From DUPU01 sp050952465 (GTDB lineage: Bacteria > Bacillota > Dehalobacteriia > Dehalobacteriales > Dehalobacteriaceae): DNA of 63,388 nucleotides. Below, piece by piece: positions 1 to 8,984 of this stretch. The position numbers and the translations under genes were made by a program. The DNA lies in assembly GCA_050952465.1 (NCBI GenBank), contig JBMNKZ010000013.1, positions 1-63,388 of the forward strand. Reading direction: 5' to 3'. The notes under the pieces were generated by a model. It did no database searches and was not told the origin of the DNA. It saw only the letters and a program-made list of their open reading frames with translations. How positions within the stretch are numbered: position 1 is the first letter of the stretch; every line of letters begins with the position of its first letter.

Positions 1-80
1 TCCAGGTTAAGGGCGTTGACCACCGGGACCGTACCATAACGCTTAGTCAGTTGATGGGTTTTAATGAGAACTTGCTCCAT
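1..80 (-). CDS. ABC transporter ATP-binding protein, N-terminus only
   Basis: Only the first 26 or so codons are inside the window; the gene runs off the left edge. The ATG at 80-78 follows a GGGGGG ribosome site. The encoded start (MEQVLIKTHQLTKRYG) has the usual N-terminal strand of ABC ATPases, with the aromatic A-loop position at KRYG. It resembles bacitracin/lantibiotic-type export ATPases, but too little is present to assign a substrate. Confidence 0.6.
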   Translation of the reverse strand, partial: MEQVLIKTHQLTKRYGTVPVVNALNL

Positions 81-118
81 AGAAATTTCCCCCCGCATCC
101 TTTCTAAAACAGTCATTA

Positions 119-152
119 AAAAAGCATCCCTTTATGAGATGCTTTATTTTTT
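119..152 (-). terminator. Hairpin with flanking T-runs upstream of the ABC gene
   Basis: The 8-bp stem AAAGCATC/GATGCTTT (121-128 with 138-145) has a 9-nt loop. T-runs flank it on both strands, so it could act in either direction. On the minus strand it would lie in the leader of the ABC gene that starts at 80. Confidence 0.5.
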
Positions 153-376
153 ACTGATTAAAATCAGATAATACTAATACGCATATTATTGAGTCCGAAA
201 TAAATCTCTTTAGACTGCTTCTAAAATATAGTACCACAGAATCCATTGAAATTAAAGAATAATATCTGTTTTTCCCCAACAGGAACTCAGCCTTGAGGGC
301 CTCAAGGTCTAATTCATTTAACAGCTGAACCTCGTTTACATCTAGTCCAGCGATAGCATTGATGATGATTTTATAC
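153..376. other. Intergenic stretch, no gene recognised
   Basis: No gene with a proper start is visible. On the minus strand a frame without a usual start codon stays open for about 75 codons through this stretch, but it matches nothing I recognise. It may be a decayed remnant. Confidence 0.3.
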
Positions 377-406
377 TTGGCAAATATTGTCGTAAAATGA
401 TATAAT
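377..406 (+). promoter_or_regulatory. Candidate sigma-A promoter for the GGDEF-EAL gene
   Basis: TTGGCA (377-382) and a perfect TATAAT (401-406) are 18 bp apart. They lie about 85 bp before the start of the GGDEF-EAL gene. Confidence 0.45.
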
Positions 407-491
407 AGTCAATAAAATTAAAAAACACGTCGATAAAAGGCAAACTTATTGAAAATTAGAAACTGCTGATAAAACTAGAGTTTAAGGAAAG

Positions 492-2915
492 ATGAGAGTG
501 TTCGGATTAAATAAACATAAGCACCAAGACGTGTTAATAGACAAGACCCGATTAATATATATGCCAATATTCCTTATGCTGTTAGCTTTATTTTTTGTGG
601 GTATTGTTGGCTTTATTAATAACAGGGTGATACTGCTTAGGCAATTGGAAGAACACACTCTCCACTTGGCTGAACACACATCAGCCTATATTGATAAATA
701 TATCGAAAACAAAGACATTGTTCTGAATACTATGGAGGACAAACTGACCATAGCCGGAAGGATGATTCTCGAAAACAAGCATCAGATAGACAATGACTAC
801 TTAGAAAAAATGGCCCATGATTTTGGTATAGAGGAAATCTATTACTACACCCCCGAGGGTAAAGTAATTTATTCTTCAACAGGTAAGTATATTGGGTGGC
901 AGGCCTATCCGGAGGACCCCATATTCAGCTTTATGTCAGGTAATAAAAATGAATTTCATGAAGGTATTCGAAAAGGTACGGAAACAGATGATTATTATAA
1001 ATTCAGCTACTTTAAAGACCCAGAAGGCTATATCGTGAAGGTGGGTTTGAAGGCAGAAGATGTCCTGGCCGTGACCGACCAGTATGATTTCCAGCATATT
1101 ATTACTGATATTTTGCAAAACAAAGATATATTGTATGCTTTAATCGTTGATAAAAATTTGATTACGGTCGCTGATTCTCGTGCTCCGAAAATAGAAAAAG
1201 ATTACACCCTTAATTATCAATATCAAGAAGCTCTGAAAGGAAATAGTTCCGCAATTGAACGTTACTCTGAAAGAGTGGGAGAAAAAGTAGTGGAAGCGAC
1301 CGTACCTTTAGTCATTGATGGCGAAGTAATAGGGGTTCTGGCCATCGGACATAGCTTGGCGAGCCTGGATCATATTAATCTGATTATGATTTTAAGTTTA
1401 CTAACTTTATCAGGCTTCATAATTATAATTTGCTTGCGGATCCATAAAAAATATATTGCTTCCCCCATCAGTAATTTAAATAACGATATGCAAAATTTGA
1501 AAGTGGAAAATGGAACAGGTTTATCTCTACCCATATCCAAGGATAATCCTTTTCTGGGTGTCTATAAAATTATTAATAATATCCTGAAAAGAATTGAGGA
1601 ATATATCTCCCACATTAATGATCTTAATAAAAAATTAGAATACATGGCTTACCATGATGTTTTAACTAACTTGCCGAATCGGAGATTTCTGGAAGGAAAA
1701 CTTCAAGAAGCCCTTAACAGCAATCAAACCGGCGCCTTGTTTCTCATTGACCTAGATAATATGAATGCAATTAACGATACCCTGGGTCATGTCTATGGTG
1801 ATGAGGTGTTAAAATCCGTCTCCAAAAACCTGATGCAAGAAAAGGAAAAAAATGTGTTGATTTCTCGGCTTGGCGGAGATGAGTTTATGGTACTCATTTT
1901 AGGAGACGCAAATTTTATTCAGCTAAAGCTACTTAGCATCATTGACAGAGTCAAGAGGCCCGCCCGAATCTATGATTATAGCTTGGAAATAGACTATTGC
2001 CTGGGTATCTCCCTGTTCCCGCAAGATGGGACAATCGTAAGTGAGCTCATCAGTAAGGCAGATATCGCTGCCAATCATGTCAAATCTCATTTCAATCAAG
2101 GATATACCTATTTTCAACCCATTATGTTGGATCGTCTGAAAGAAAGAGACCAAATCCATAAATTATTAAAACAGGCCGTTAAAAATCAGGGCTTTAAATT
2201 ACTATACCAGCCCATATACCAAATAAAATCCGGGGAAGTTTCAGGGTTTGAAGCTCTTTTAAGATTAAAGGATGCCAGCACCCCAGCTATTCGGTTTATA
2301 GAAATTGCGGAAGAAAAGGAGTTAATCAGCGAAATTGGGCGATGGGTTGTAAATCGGGTAATCAGGCAATTATCAGAATGGAAACAAAAAGGAATCAACA
2401 TCAAGCCTATTGCAGTTAACCTGTCTCCAAAGCAGCTAAGGGATCAAGATTTTATTCAATACCTGGAAAAGCTTCTTACTGAATATCAGATAGACCCAGC
2501 GTATTTAGAAATAGAGATTACGGAGAATGTTTTTGTTAAAAACGATGAAAAAACCATAGTTTTTCTGCAAAAACTCCGGATTATGGGCATCAAGGTTTCA
2601 TTGGATGATTTTGGTGCAGGCTATTCCTCGTTACATTATTTAACCTTTATGCCCGTCGATAAGATCAAACTGGACAAAGCCATTAATGATAAATTTCTGA
2701 ATTACAGGAATTACAATATCATTAAACATATCATCAGCCTATCCCATGACTTGGATCTAAAAATTGTGGCAGAAGGCATCGAGTCCAGGGAACAGTATCA
2801 AATTTTACAAGAAATTAACTGTGATTTTATCCAAGGCTATTTATTCAGTGAACCTGTCGAAGCAGAGACTGCTGAAGAAATACTGAAAAAATCTTTACGA
2901 CAAAAAATTGTCTAA
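492..2915 (+). CDS. Membrane GGDEF-EAL cyclic-di-GMP enzyme with extracellular sensor
   Basis: This 807-residue protein probably makes and/or breaks cyclic di-GMP in response to an outside signal. Membrane segments at about 22-43 and 296-317 bracket a 250-residue extracytoplasmic region, probably Cache/PAS-like. The GGDEF domain (about 385-540) keeps an intact GGDEF at 461-465. I see no RxxD inhibitory site just before it. The EAL domain (about 555-800) has EAL at 587-589 and the usual downstream motifs: NLSPKQ, EITEN, DDFGAGYSSL, IKLDKAI, AEGIES and QGYLFSEP. Both activities therefore look possible from the motifs; which one dominates cannot be read from sequence. An AAGGAAAG ribosome site sits very close to the ATG. 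Confidence 0.9.
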   Translation: MRVFGLNKHKHQDVLIDKTRLIYMPIFLMLLALFFVGIVGFINNRVILLRQLEEHTLHLAEHTSAYIDKYIENKDIVLNTMEDKLTIAGRMILENKHQIDNDYLEKMAHDFGIEEIYYYTPEGKVIYSSTGKYIGWQAYPEDPIFSFMSGNKNEFHEGIRKGTETDDYYKFSYFKDPEGYIVKVGLKAEDVLAVTDQYDFQHIITDILQNKDILYALIVDKNLITVADSRAPKIEKDYTLNYQYQEALKGNSSAIERYSERVGEKVVEATVPLVIDGEVIGVLAIGHSLASLDHINLIMILSLLTLSGFIIIICLRIHKKYIASPISNLNNDMQNLKVENGTGLSLPISKDNPFLGVYKIINNILKRIEEYISHINDLNKKLEYMAYHDVLTNLPNRRFLEGKLQEALNSNQTGALFLIDLDNMNAINDTLGHVYGDEVLKSVSKNLMQEKEKNVLISRLGGDEFMVLILGDANFIQLKLLSIIDRVKRPARIYDYSLEIDYCLGISLFPQDGTIVSELISKADIAANHVKSHFNQGYTYFQPIMLDRLKERDQIHKLLKQAVKNQGFKLLYQPIYQIKSGEVSGFEALLRLKDASTPAIRFIEIAEEKELISEIGRWVVNRVIRQLSEWKQKGINIKPIAVNLSPKQLRDQDFIQYLEKLLTEYQIDPAYLEIEITENVFVKNDEKTIVFLQKLRIMGIKVSLDDFGAGYSSLHYLTFMPVDKIKLDKAINDKFLNYRNYNIIKHIISLSHDLDLKIVAEGIESREQYQILQEINCDFIQGYLFSEPVEAETAEEILKKSLRQKIV

Positions 2916-2947
2916 TCCGTTTTCCTTTTCATTTGTTTATAAATACA

Positions 2948-3139
2948 TTATATGCTAACCTCTAATATCATTTTGACAAAAATATCCACAATATCCGGAT
3001 CATACTTTACACCCGCTTGTTTCCTGATTTCCTGAACGGCATCTTCCCTGCTCATGACGATATTACTTAATCCATTGGTCAGGGCATCAAAACTTTCCGC
3101 CACAGCAATGATCCTTGCCAATTTAGGAATTTCTATCAA
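2948..3139 (-). pseudogene. C-terminal remnant of an HD-GYP phosphodiesterase
   Basis: The 63 residues match the end of HD-GYP domains: RIIAVAESFDALT is the usual RIIAVADAFDALT segment, followed by the EEIRK-AG-FDP-type tail. The HD and GYP catalytic parts are absent. The frame opens at a TTG that abuts a half copy of the TGTGTCA palindromic repeat, with no ribosome site, so this is almost certainly a dead fragment. A cyclic-di-GMP hydrolase gene was probably cut down here, perhaps through the repeat. Confidence 0.7.
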
Positions 3140-3157
3140 ACGTCCCCCTGTGTCATT
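3138..3157. repeat. Half copy of the TGACACA/TGTGTCA palindromic repeat
   Basis: CGTCCCCCTGTGTCATT here is identical to the right half of the 29-bp palindromes at 5203 and 6285. It sits between the HD-GYP remnant and the stop codon of the next gene. Confidence 0.7.
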
Positions 3158-4269
3158 TAAAACATACCTGCTTTTGAAATAAATTCTGCCCGTGAATTTA
3201 CTTTGGTTTTATTGAAAATTGAAGAAACATGCTTTTTAACCGTGGAAAGCCCGACATAAAGGATCTTGGCTATTTCCACATTTGACTTTCCTTTTAAAAG
3301 TAACAAGGCAACTTCCTTTTCCCGAGTTGTCAGCTGCGAATTTTTTAAAAAGAAAACATAGCCCTTTTTCACATTAGATTCATCATATAATTCATTTGAA
3401 TCATATAGTTCATATAGGTTTTTACCTGCATTATTTATAAATTGTTCAGTTTCGATGATTTGGCCATTTAATAAATCATAGCCAAGGTTTATTTGAACAT
3501 TAATCCTATTATTCTCGAATTCTATTTCTAGATTGCGTATTTTATTGTAAATACGCTTACAGATCCGTTTAACCTGATTATCGTTTATATCATGCATTAA
3601 CAGCAAGAATTCATTTCCCCGGTATCTTGACAGCCAGTCTTGGTTGTTCCGGGGAAAATCCCTGAGCACTTTGGTAATTTCCTTAATAACATAATCCCTG
3701 GCCATGTCTCCATGCATGCTGTTAACAGCCTCCAAGTTATTAATTTTAATTCTAAATAAAGCCAGCGTTGTTTTTCTCTTGTTGGACTCTGCAATGTCAT
3801 AGGGAAGCCTTTCAAAAATAAAATTCTCATTATAAATCCTTGTTAATGCATCTTTTATGATTAAACTATTTCTTCGGCTTATTATTTTCCTGATATCACT
3901 GATTTCCTGTCCGGCAATATCAATTACTCCATCATTGGTTATATCTTTTATCAGTTCCGTAACAATCATACTGCCGCGGTAATCGACAGGAACTGATGTT
4001 ACCATATATACTCTGGCATCCTTGTCTTCAATTTTTATAATGGTTTTCTTTTGGTTATATGCCCTCATGGAAATGCAGTTTTCACAGGCTGTGCCCCTCT
4101 CCCAAAAGCCAAAACATTCCTGATTTAAGTTATAGGCATCCTCACCAAATGATTTCAAATAACTATGGACTTTTTTCTGTACCGGATCAACTAAACGGAT
4201 AACATCATATAAGTTTTCAATAAAATCTAATTCCTTTACCAGGTTTTGAAGCAAGGCAGTACTATCCAT
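3157..4269 (-). CDS. PAS-like / degenerate GGDEF / LuxR-HTH regulator
   Basis: A 370-residue fusion with three parts. Residues 1-120 are PAS-like, with the cysteine pattern C52, C62, C65 (ECFGFWERGTACENCIS) seen in clostridial sensor proteins. Residues about 130-290 are GGDEF-like, but the signature is YRGNEF instead of GGDEF, so cyclase activity is unlikely. Residues about 305-370 form a LuxR/GerE helix-turn-helix (LTTREKEVALLLLKGKSNVE, then STVKKHVSSIF). It is probably a one-component transcription regulator in which the dead GGDEF domain binds nucleotide or mediates dimerisation; that role is inferred. It ends next to the HD-GYP remnant, so the locus was once richer in cyclic-di-GMP functions. 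Confidence 0.8.
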   Translation of the reverse strand: MDSTALLQNLVKELDFIENLYDVIRLVDPVQKKVHSYLKSFGEDAYNLNQECFGFWERGTACENCISMRAYNQKKTIIKIEDKDARVYMVTSVPVDYRGSMIVTELIKDITNDGVIDIAGQEISDIRKIISRRNSLIIKDALTRIYNENFIFERLPYDIAESNKRKTTLALFRIKINNLEAVNSMHGDMARDYVIKEITKVLRDFPRNNQDWLSRYRGNEFLLLMHDINDNQVKRICKRIYNKIRNLEIEFENNRINVQINLGYDLLNGQIIETEQFINNAGKNLYELYDSNELYDESNVKKGYVFFLKNSQLTTREKEVALLLLKGKSNVEIAKILYVGLSTVKKHVSSIFNKTKVNSRAEFISKAGMF

Positions 4270-4440
4270 AAACCTATCCTTTCAAGATTATTGTTCTTAA
4301 AAAAATTTGAATAATGCCTGAAAAAGTATACTTTTGACCCATTTCATCCTTACATAGAATATTGTACCATATACCTAAAGTTAGTTGTATTTAATTAAGA
4401 GAAAATAATGAGAAGGATTTAAACATAAGGAGGGTATTTT

Positions 4441-4986
4441 ATGAAAAAGTTTCGTTGTGTTGTTTGTGGTTATGTACATGAGGGTGAAACACCACTGGAA
4501 AAATGCCCTAACTGCGGGGCCTCAAAGGAAAAATTTGAATTAATGACAGCTTCCGGTCCTGACTTAGTTGACTGGAACAAAATAGGGGTAGCGAAAGGAT
4601 CAGGTTTTGAAGATGATTTAACTATGCAATTTAGAGGAGAATGCATGGAAGTAGGTACTTACATTGCTATGGCCCGCCAAGCTGAACGGGAAGGATACCC
4701 GGAAATAGCAGAAACAATGAAACGGATCGCTTTTGAAGAAGCATACCACGCTGCCCGATTTGCTGAGCTCTTGGGGGATGTGCTATGTGAAAGCACTGAG
4801 AAAAATTTAGAAAAGTTGGTGGATGGCGAGGCAGGCGCCAATAGAGGGAAAAAAGAAATTGCTATTCGTTCCAAAAAAGAAGGTCATGATGCTATCCACG
4901 ATGCTATTCATGAAGCATGCAAAGATGAAGCCAGACATTGTATGGCCTTCTACGGTCTTCTGAACAGATATTTTCCTAAAGCTTAA
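4441..4986 (+). CDS. Reversed rubrerythrin (rubredoxin domain first)
   Basis: A 181-residue non-haem iron protein for peroxide or oxygen defence in anaerobes. Residues 1-38 are a short rubredoxin-like iron site (CVVCGYVHEG and CPNCGAS). Residues about 50-180 are a ferritin-like four-helix di-iron domain with the ligand motifs EEAYHAARF and DEARHCMAF. Classical rubrerythrin has the rubredoxin part last, so this is the reversed form known from clostridia. An AAGGAGGG ribosome site lies 5-6 nt before the ATG. The gene is monocistronic, with a strong terminator downstream at 5076. Confidence 0.9.
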   Translation: MKKFRCVVCGYVHEGETPLEKCPNCGASKEKFELMTASGPDLVDWNKIGVAKGSGFEDDLTMQFRGECMEVGTYIAMARQAEREGYPEIAETMKRIAFEEAYHAARFAELLGDVLCESTEKNLEKLVDGEAGANRGKKEIAIRSKKEGHDAIHDAIHEACKDEARHCMAFYGLLNRYFPKA

Positions 4987-5075
4987 CCTGGAAATATCCT
5001 ACAGATACCAGTTACCAGATAAAGTTGACTGACATAAAATCAAATTAGACAAAATCATTGTTCCGGAAAACACCA

Positions 5076-5142
5076 TGCCCCTTTCTCTAACAGCAAGTTT
5101 TGGTAACGTCCCAAGTTTTTGCTGAGAGAGGGGGGCATTTTT
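5076..5142 (+). terminator. Strong rho-independent terminator
   Basis: A long stem, TGCCCCTTTCTCT..CAGCAA paired with TTGCTGAGAGAGGGGGGCA, is followed by TTTTTG. It lies about 90 bp after the rubrerythrin stop codon. Confidence 0.8.
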
Positions 5143-5202
5143 GTTATGAACGCTGTCACTTGTTTAGAGTCATCCTGGGGGAGAACCCCCCTTAACCTTC
5201 AA

Positions 5203-5231
5203 TGACACAACAAAAACGTCCCCCTGTGTCA
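5203..5231. repeat. 29-bp TGACACA..TGTGTCA palindromic repeat
   Basis: Ends TGACACA and TGTGTCA are exact inverted copies around an ACAAAAACGTCCCCC core. The amidohydrolase gene stops inside it. The same unit is at 6285-6313 and in half form at 3138. Confidence 0.75.
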
Positions 5232-6080
5232 TTCGATCAATTTTTTAATTTTGGGATATACATTAAGCGCATTTCTATAAAAAACGTCTTCATGGTGGAT
5301 TTTGGGAATTATATGCTTAATAAACTCAACATACGGCCCAATTGGTACAAGGGGCCAATCGGATCCAAATATCACTTTATCATAGCGATCAGCAAATTCT
5401 AAACCTTGCCGAATTAAATCAACATATAGCCTTTTATTTTTCATTGCCTTAACCTGATTACTGTTTCCAGCAATAAGCCCTGATAAATCAGTATATACAT
5501 TAGGGTTTTTTAAAACTAATTCTGCTGTGTCCATGACCCAGGGAACCCCCATGTGACAAATAATAAACTTGATATCCTCGTACTTTACAGCTAATTCATC
5601 TATGGTGAGAGGATGGGAATATTTTAAAAGCCCTCGTCGGGACTGGGTATCACCTGAATGAATGGCAACAGGAACACGATACTTTCTAGCAAGTTCATAT
5701 ACCGGGTCATATATGGAATCATAAACATAATAAGGAAAATATCCGGCATATATTTTTATGCCCGTTACGTTACTATTTTGAAGCAGTCTTTCAATGCTGA
5801 TTAACTCCCTCTTATCAGCTTTTAGCTTTTCCGTATTAATCCCTACGCATGATAATAAACAATTCAGGGTGCCGTCTTCCAAAGCAACTTCTTGGGAATC
5901 AATTAAAGATTGACCGAACTCTCTATAAGCGGTTCCCATGACTACTCCGGCAACAACGTTAGCATTTTCAAACTCTTTCCTAAGTCCTTTTGCGCTATAA
6001 TCCAATTGTCCTATATTTTTGGCAGTCTCCTTAAATCCCTCTCTATTTGCAAAATGAAGATGGGCATCAATAATTTTCAA
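5229..6080 (-). CDS. Amidohydrolase-family TIM-barrel enzyme (amidohydro_2 type)
   Basis: The 283-residue protein has the metal-ligand pattern of the superfamily: DAHLHF (6-11), GIKIYAGYF, AIHSGD, IICHMG and IFGSDWP. It should hydrolyse or decarboxylate a small cyclic or carboxylic substrate, which the sequence does not identify. The start is a TTG at 6080-6078 with an AAAGGATGAAAGG ribosome region; the nearby ATG is out of frame and gives seven codons. The stop codon is part of the palindromic repeat, so the original 3' end may have been altered by the repeat. It lies between rubrerythrin and the ABC operon but shows no obvious link to either. Confidence 0.75.
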   Translation of the reverse strand: MKIIDAHLHFANREGFKETAKNIGQLDYSAKGLRKEFENANVVAGVVMGTAYREFGQSLIDSQEVALEDGTLNCLLSCVGINTEKLKADKRELISIERLLQNSNVTGIKIYAGYFPYYVYDSIYDPVYELARKYRVPVAIHSGDTQSRRGLLKYSHPLTIDELAVKYEDIKFIICHMGVPWVMDTAELVLKNPNVYTDLSGLIAGNSNQVKAMKNKRLYVDLIRQGLEFADRYDKVIFGSDWPLVPIGPYVEFIKHIIPKIHHEDVFYRNALNVYPKIKKLIE

Positions 6081-6241
6081 AGCCTTTCATCCTTTCGCGG
6101 GAATAAATTTGACGATTCCAAAATACATTTCAGCTAATCAGAAATATTTCAGGCCAATAGAAATTTTCCTTCTTATTATATTACTAGATATATTATATTT
6201 GAACTATAGATTATCTTTCGCATTTCATTGTTTCTAAATAA

Positions 6242-6313
6242 GTGTCAAAGGGAGGGGGTTTTGACACACTACTGAAACCATCAATGACACAACAAAAACG
6301 TCCCCCTGTGTCA
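6242..6313. repeat. Two adjacent small palindromes of the dispersed repeat family
   Basis: 6242-6267 reads GTGTCAAA..TTTTGACAC around a GGGAGGGGG core. 6285-6313 is a perfect copy of the 29-bp TGACACA..TGTGTCA unit at 5203. They lie just downstream of the ABC ATPase stop codon and upstream of the amidohydrolase. Confidence 0.7.
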
Positions 6314-6321
6314 CCCCGGTG

Positions 6322-7056
6322 TCATGAAAAGGTGCGTTTTAAGAATTCCCTGGTACGTTCCTGCCTGGGATTATTAAATATTTGCTCCGGGCTTCCTTCT
6401 TCTGCAATAACCCCTTGGTCCATAAATACCACACGGTCGGATACTTCCTTAGCAAATCCCATTTCATGGGTTACTATTAACATGGTCAGGCCCGATTCGG
6501 CAAGTTCCTTCATAACTTTAAGCACTTCCCCCACCATCTCCGGATCAAGGGCTGAGGTGGGTTCATCAAAGAGCATCACATCCGGTTCCATGGAAAGTGC
6601 CCGGGCAATAGCCACACGCTGTTTTTGGCCCCCTGATAATTGTTTTGGTTTTGCGTTAATATATTGATCCATGCCAACAACTTTCAAATATTTCATGGCC
6701 ACTTCTACTGCCTCTTCTTTGGAACGTTTTAATACTTTTACCTGTCCCACCACACAATTGTTTAAAACATTGTGATTATTAAATAAGTTGAACTGCTGGA
6801 ATACCATCCCTAATTTGGTCCGATATGCATAGATGTTATGCTGATTATCTAAAATATTTTCTCCCTGATAAATGATTTGACCACCGCTTGGTTTTTCCAA
6901 AAGATTTATACAGCGAAGGAGCGTTGATTTGCCGGAACCGGACGAACCAATGATACAAACCACTTCACCTTTGTTCACCGAAAAATCAATGTCCTTTAAT
7001 ACTTCATTTGCTCCAAAGGACTTGCTTAAGTGTTGAATTTCAATTACCTTTTCCAT
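6322..7056 (-). CDS. Polar amino-acid ABC transporter ATPase (GlnQ type)
   Basis: The 244-residue ATPase powers amino-acid import with the permease and binding protein encoded just upstream. It shows Walker A GSSGSGKST (about 36-44), a Q-loop at VFQQFNLF, the signature LSGGQKQRVAIARAL, Walker B VMLFDEPTSALD and the switch His in VTHE. Length is typical of GlnQ/HisP. The gene is third in a binding protein - permease - ATPase operon behind a lysine riboswitch, so lysine is the likely substrate; that is inference from the riboswitch. Confidence 0.9.
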   Translation of the reverse strand: MEKVIEIQHLSKSFGANEVLKDIDFSVNKGEVVCIIGSSGSGKSTLLRCINLLEKPSGGQIIYQGENILDNQHNIYAYRTKLGMVFQQFNLFNNHNVLNNCVVGQVKVLKRSKEEAVEVAMKYLKVVGMDQYINAKPKQLSGGQKQRVAIARALSMEPDVMLFDEPTSALDPEMVGEVLKVMKELAESGLTMLIVTHEMGFAKEVSDRVVFMDQGVIAEEGSPEQIFNNPRQERTREFLKRTFS

Positions 7057-7084
7057 GCTTTCCCTCCTTCATGCGGAATTTATA

Positions 7085-7867
7085 TCAACCAATATTTTTG
7101 GTTCTCCTTAACATCGATTCAGCCGTTGCTACCTGCATTTGATTGCCCATCATGCTGCCCGCCATAGTGTAACTGTCCGGGCCATCCAATTTCTTTTCAA
7201 TATACCGTAAAATTCTGGTTACGGCAAAGGTCATGATAAAATAAATAACACAGGCAACAAAAAAGGTCTCAAAATATTTAAAATTGTTTCCTGCCACAGA
7301 CTTCGTTTGGAAATATAATTCTGATACTGAAATAACATTCAAAACCGAAGTATCCTTGATATTGATGACAAATTCATTTCCCGTTGCCGGTAAAATATTC
7401 CTGATGACTTGGGGTAATACCACATTCACCATTGTTTGCATATGATTCATCCCAATGGCATGGGCTGCTTCAAATTGTCCCTTATCCACAGACACAATCC
7501 CGCCCCGCACAATTTCCGACATATAAGCCCCTGTATTAATAGATACGATAAAGATTGCGGCCGCTAACCGATCGATATCGAGACCAAATGCTAAAGCGGA
7601 ACCATAGTAAATAACCATTGCCTGCACAATCATCGGTGTGCCCCGGAACACTTCAATATACGTAGAAAGAATAGCATTAACCAATTTCAGGAAGCTTCTT
7701 TTTACTCCTTGTTCAGGCATGGGGACAGTTCGGATAATCCCTACCAATAAACCAATCAGCGAACCCAGAATAGTACCAACTAAGGATATATATAGAGTTA
7801 TACCGGCTCCCCGAAGGAACATAGGCCAATTTTCAGAAGCTATTTTTACAATTAACTCAAAGCTCAT
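7085..7867 (-). CDS. Polar amino-acid ABC transporter permease
   Basis: A 260-residue inner-membrane permease of the HisMQ/GlnP type. It has about five hydrophobic segments and the EAA-type loop (GQFEAAHAIGMNHMQTM..VVLPQVIRNILPA) that contacts the ATPase. The last 35 residues, after the final membrane helix, form an unusually long polar tail ending RRTKNIG. It is the middle gene of the operon, 117 bp after the binding-protein gene and 28 bp before the ATPase gene. Confidence 0.88.
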   Translation of the reverse strand: MSFELIVKIASENWPMFLRGAGITLYISLVGTILGSLIGLLVGIIRTVPMPEQGVKRSFLKLVNAILSTYIEVFRGTPMIVQAMVIYYGSALAFGLDIDRLAAAIFIVSINTGAYMSEIVRGGIVSVDKGQFEAAHAIGMNHMQTMVNVVLPQVIRNILPATGNEFVINIKDTSVLNVISVSELYFQTKSVAGNNFKYFETFFVACVIYFIMTFAVTRILRYIEKKLDGPDSYTMAGSMMGNQMQVATAESMLRRTKNIG

Positions 7868-7983
7868 CCTTCTCCTCCTTTAGAAATACCATGAAACCGA
7901 CTCCATTAAGGTAGCCGGTTTCACATAATTTTTCCCTGCTGTAATTGCTATATTTGAAATAATTGCTTCAATTGCTAGAATTA

Positions 7984-8850
7984 TTAGTTAGCCGCCGGTT
8001 GATTTTTTATTGCCGTATCCATAATGGCTGTTTGTTCTTCCACAGAGATTCCCGCTAAAATTTCATTGATTTCTGCAGTAAGTTCGCTGCCTTTTACAAT
8101 CCCTACAGCGATTGCTGTATCGTCTTCCGATGTAACAAATCCGTCTGTGAATTCTACCATTTTAAAGTTATTGTTGGCAGCCTCTGCACTGACACCTTCC
8201 GGACGTTCTGAGACATATCCGTCAATAATTCCGGATTCAAGAGCAACTCTCATGGCAGGAAAGTTATCCATTGCCGGCTGCTTGTTTACACCTTCAATTT
8301 GATCAATTACTGAATAGTGGAAAGTGTTTAATTGAGCCGTTACCTTTGCTCCCTTAAAATCCTGAATAGAGGTAGCATTTTCATAATTTCCGCCTTTTTT
8401 AACAATCATCACTAAATTAGATTTATAGTAGTTGTCTGAGAAGTCAATGCTCTCTTTACGCTCTGCTGTCGGTGACATTCCAGCGATGATGGCATCGATT
8501 TTGCCTGATTGTAATGCCGGTACCAGACCATCCCATTCAGTTTTAACGATTACTAATTTCTTCCCTAATCCTTCGGCAATTCTTTTCGCGATTTCTACAT
8601 CGTATCCACCTGCATACTCTTTGCTGCCGTCAATTTGAACAGCACCATTGGAATCATCCATTTGCGTCCAGTTAAATGGAGGATATCCTGCTTCAAGGCC
8701 CACCTTAAAGGTTTCTTGTTCAGTTGTTTCTTCAGACCCGGTTGTTGCCTCAGGCGCCATTGCCTCTTCTGAATTACTGTTTGTCCCGCATCCTGCTAAA
8801 AGCATAACTGCTAATAGAAACAATGCAATTAAAGATAAATTTTTTCTCAT
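7984..8850 (-). CDS. Amino-acid ABC transporter substrate-binding lipoprotein
   Basis: The 288-residue solute-binding protein is of the SBP_bac_3 family. It has a lipoprotein signal with lipobox LLAGC (Cys21), a Thr/Glu-rich linker, then the two-lobed domain starting FKVGLEAGYPPFNW. The segment GKIDAIIAGMSPTAERKESIDFS is typical of cationic and polar amino-acid binders. First gene of the three-gene operon, directly downstream of the lysine riboswitch. Lysine is therefore the best guess for the ligand; arginine, ornithine or cystine cannot be excluded from the protein alone. Confidence 0.9.
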   Translation of the reverse strand: MRKNLSLIALFLLAVMLLAGCGTNSNSEEAMAPEATTGSEETTEQETFKVGLEAGYPPFNWTQMDDSNGAVQIDGSKEYAGGYDVEIAKRIAEGLGKKLVIVKTEWDGLVPALQSGKIDAIIAGMSPTAERKESIDFSDNYYKSNLVMIVKKGGNYENATSIQDFKGAKVTAQLNTFHYSVIDQIEGVNKQPAMDNFPAMRVALESGIIDGYVSERPEGVSAEAANNNFKMVEFTDGFVTSEDDTAIAVGIVKGSELTAEINEILAGISVEEQTAIMDTAIKNQPAAN

Positions 8851-8925
8851 GTCTCTCTCCCCTATCTTTTTAAATTAATTAATTTAGACCTTTAATATCA
8901 ACTTAATCCTTAGGCATCTAAGCAA

Positions 8926-8957
8926 ACAAAAAACGGCCCGAGGTAATCTCAGGCCGT
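8926..8957 (-). terminator. Riboswitch expression-platform terminator
   Basis: On the minus strand ACGGCCTGAGATTACCTCGGGCCGT forms a stem and is followed by TTTTTTG. It lies between the lysine aptamer and the binding-protein gene, where ligand-induced termination is expected. Confidence 0.85.
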
Positions 8958-8984
8958 ATGTGCACACATACACCCAACCCCCCT

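Noticed and set aside
5202..6667. Two plus-strand frames starting MTQQKRPPVS (5202 and about 6284)
   Set aside because: The shared start is simply the 29-bp palindrome read in one frame; the rest is antisense to the amidohydrolase and ABC ATPase genes.
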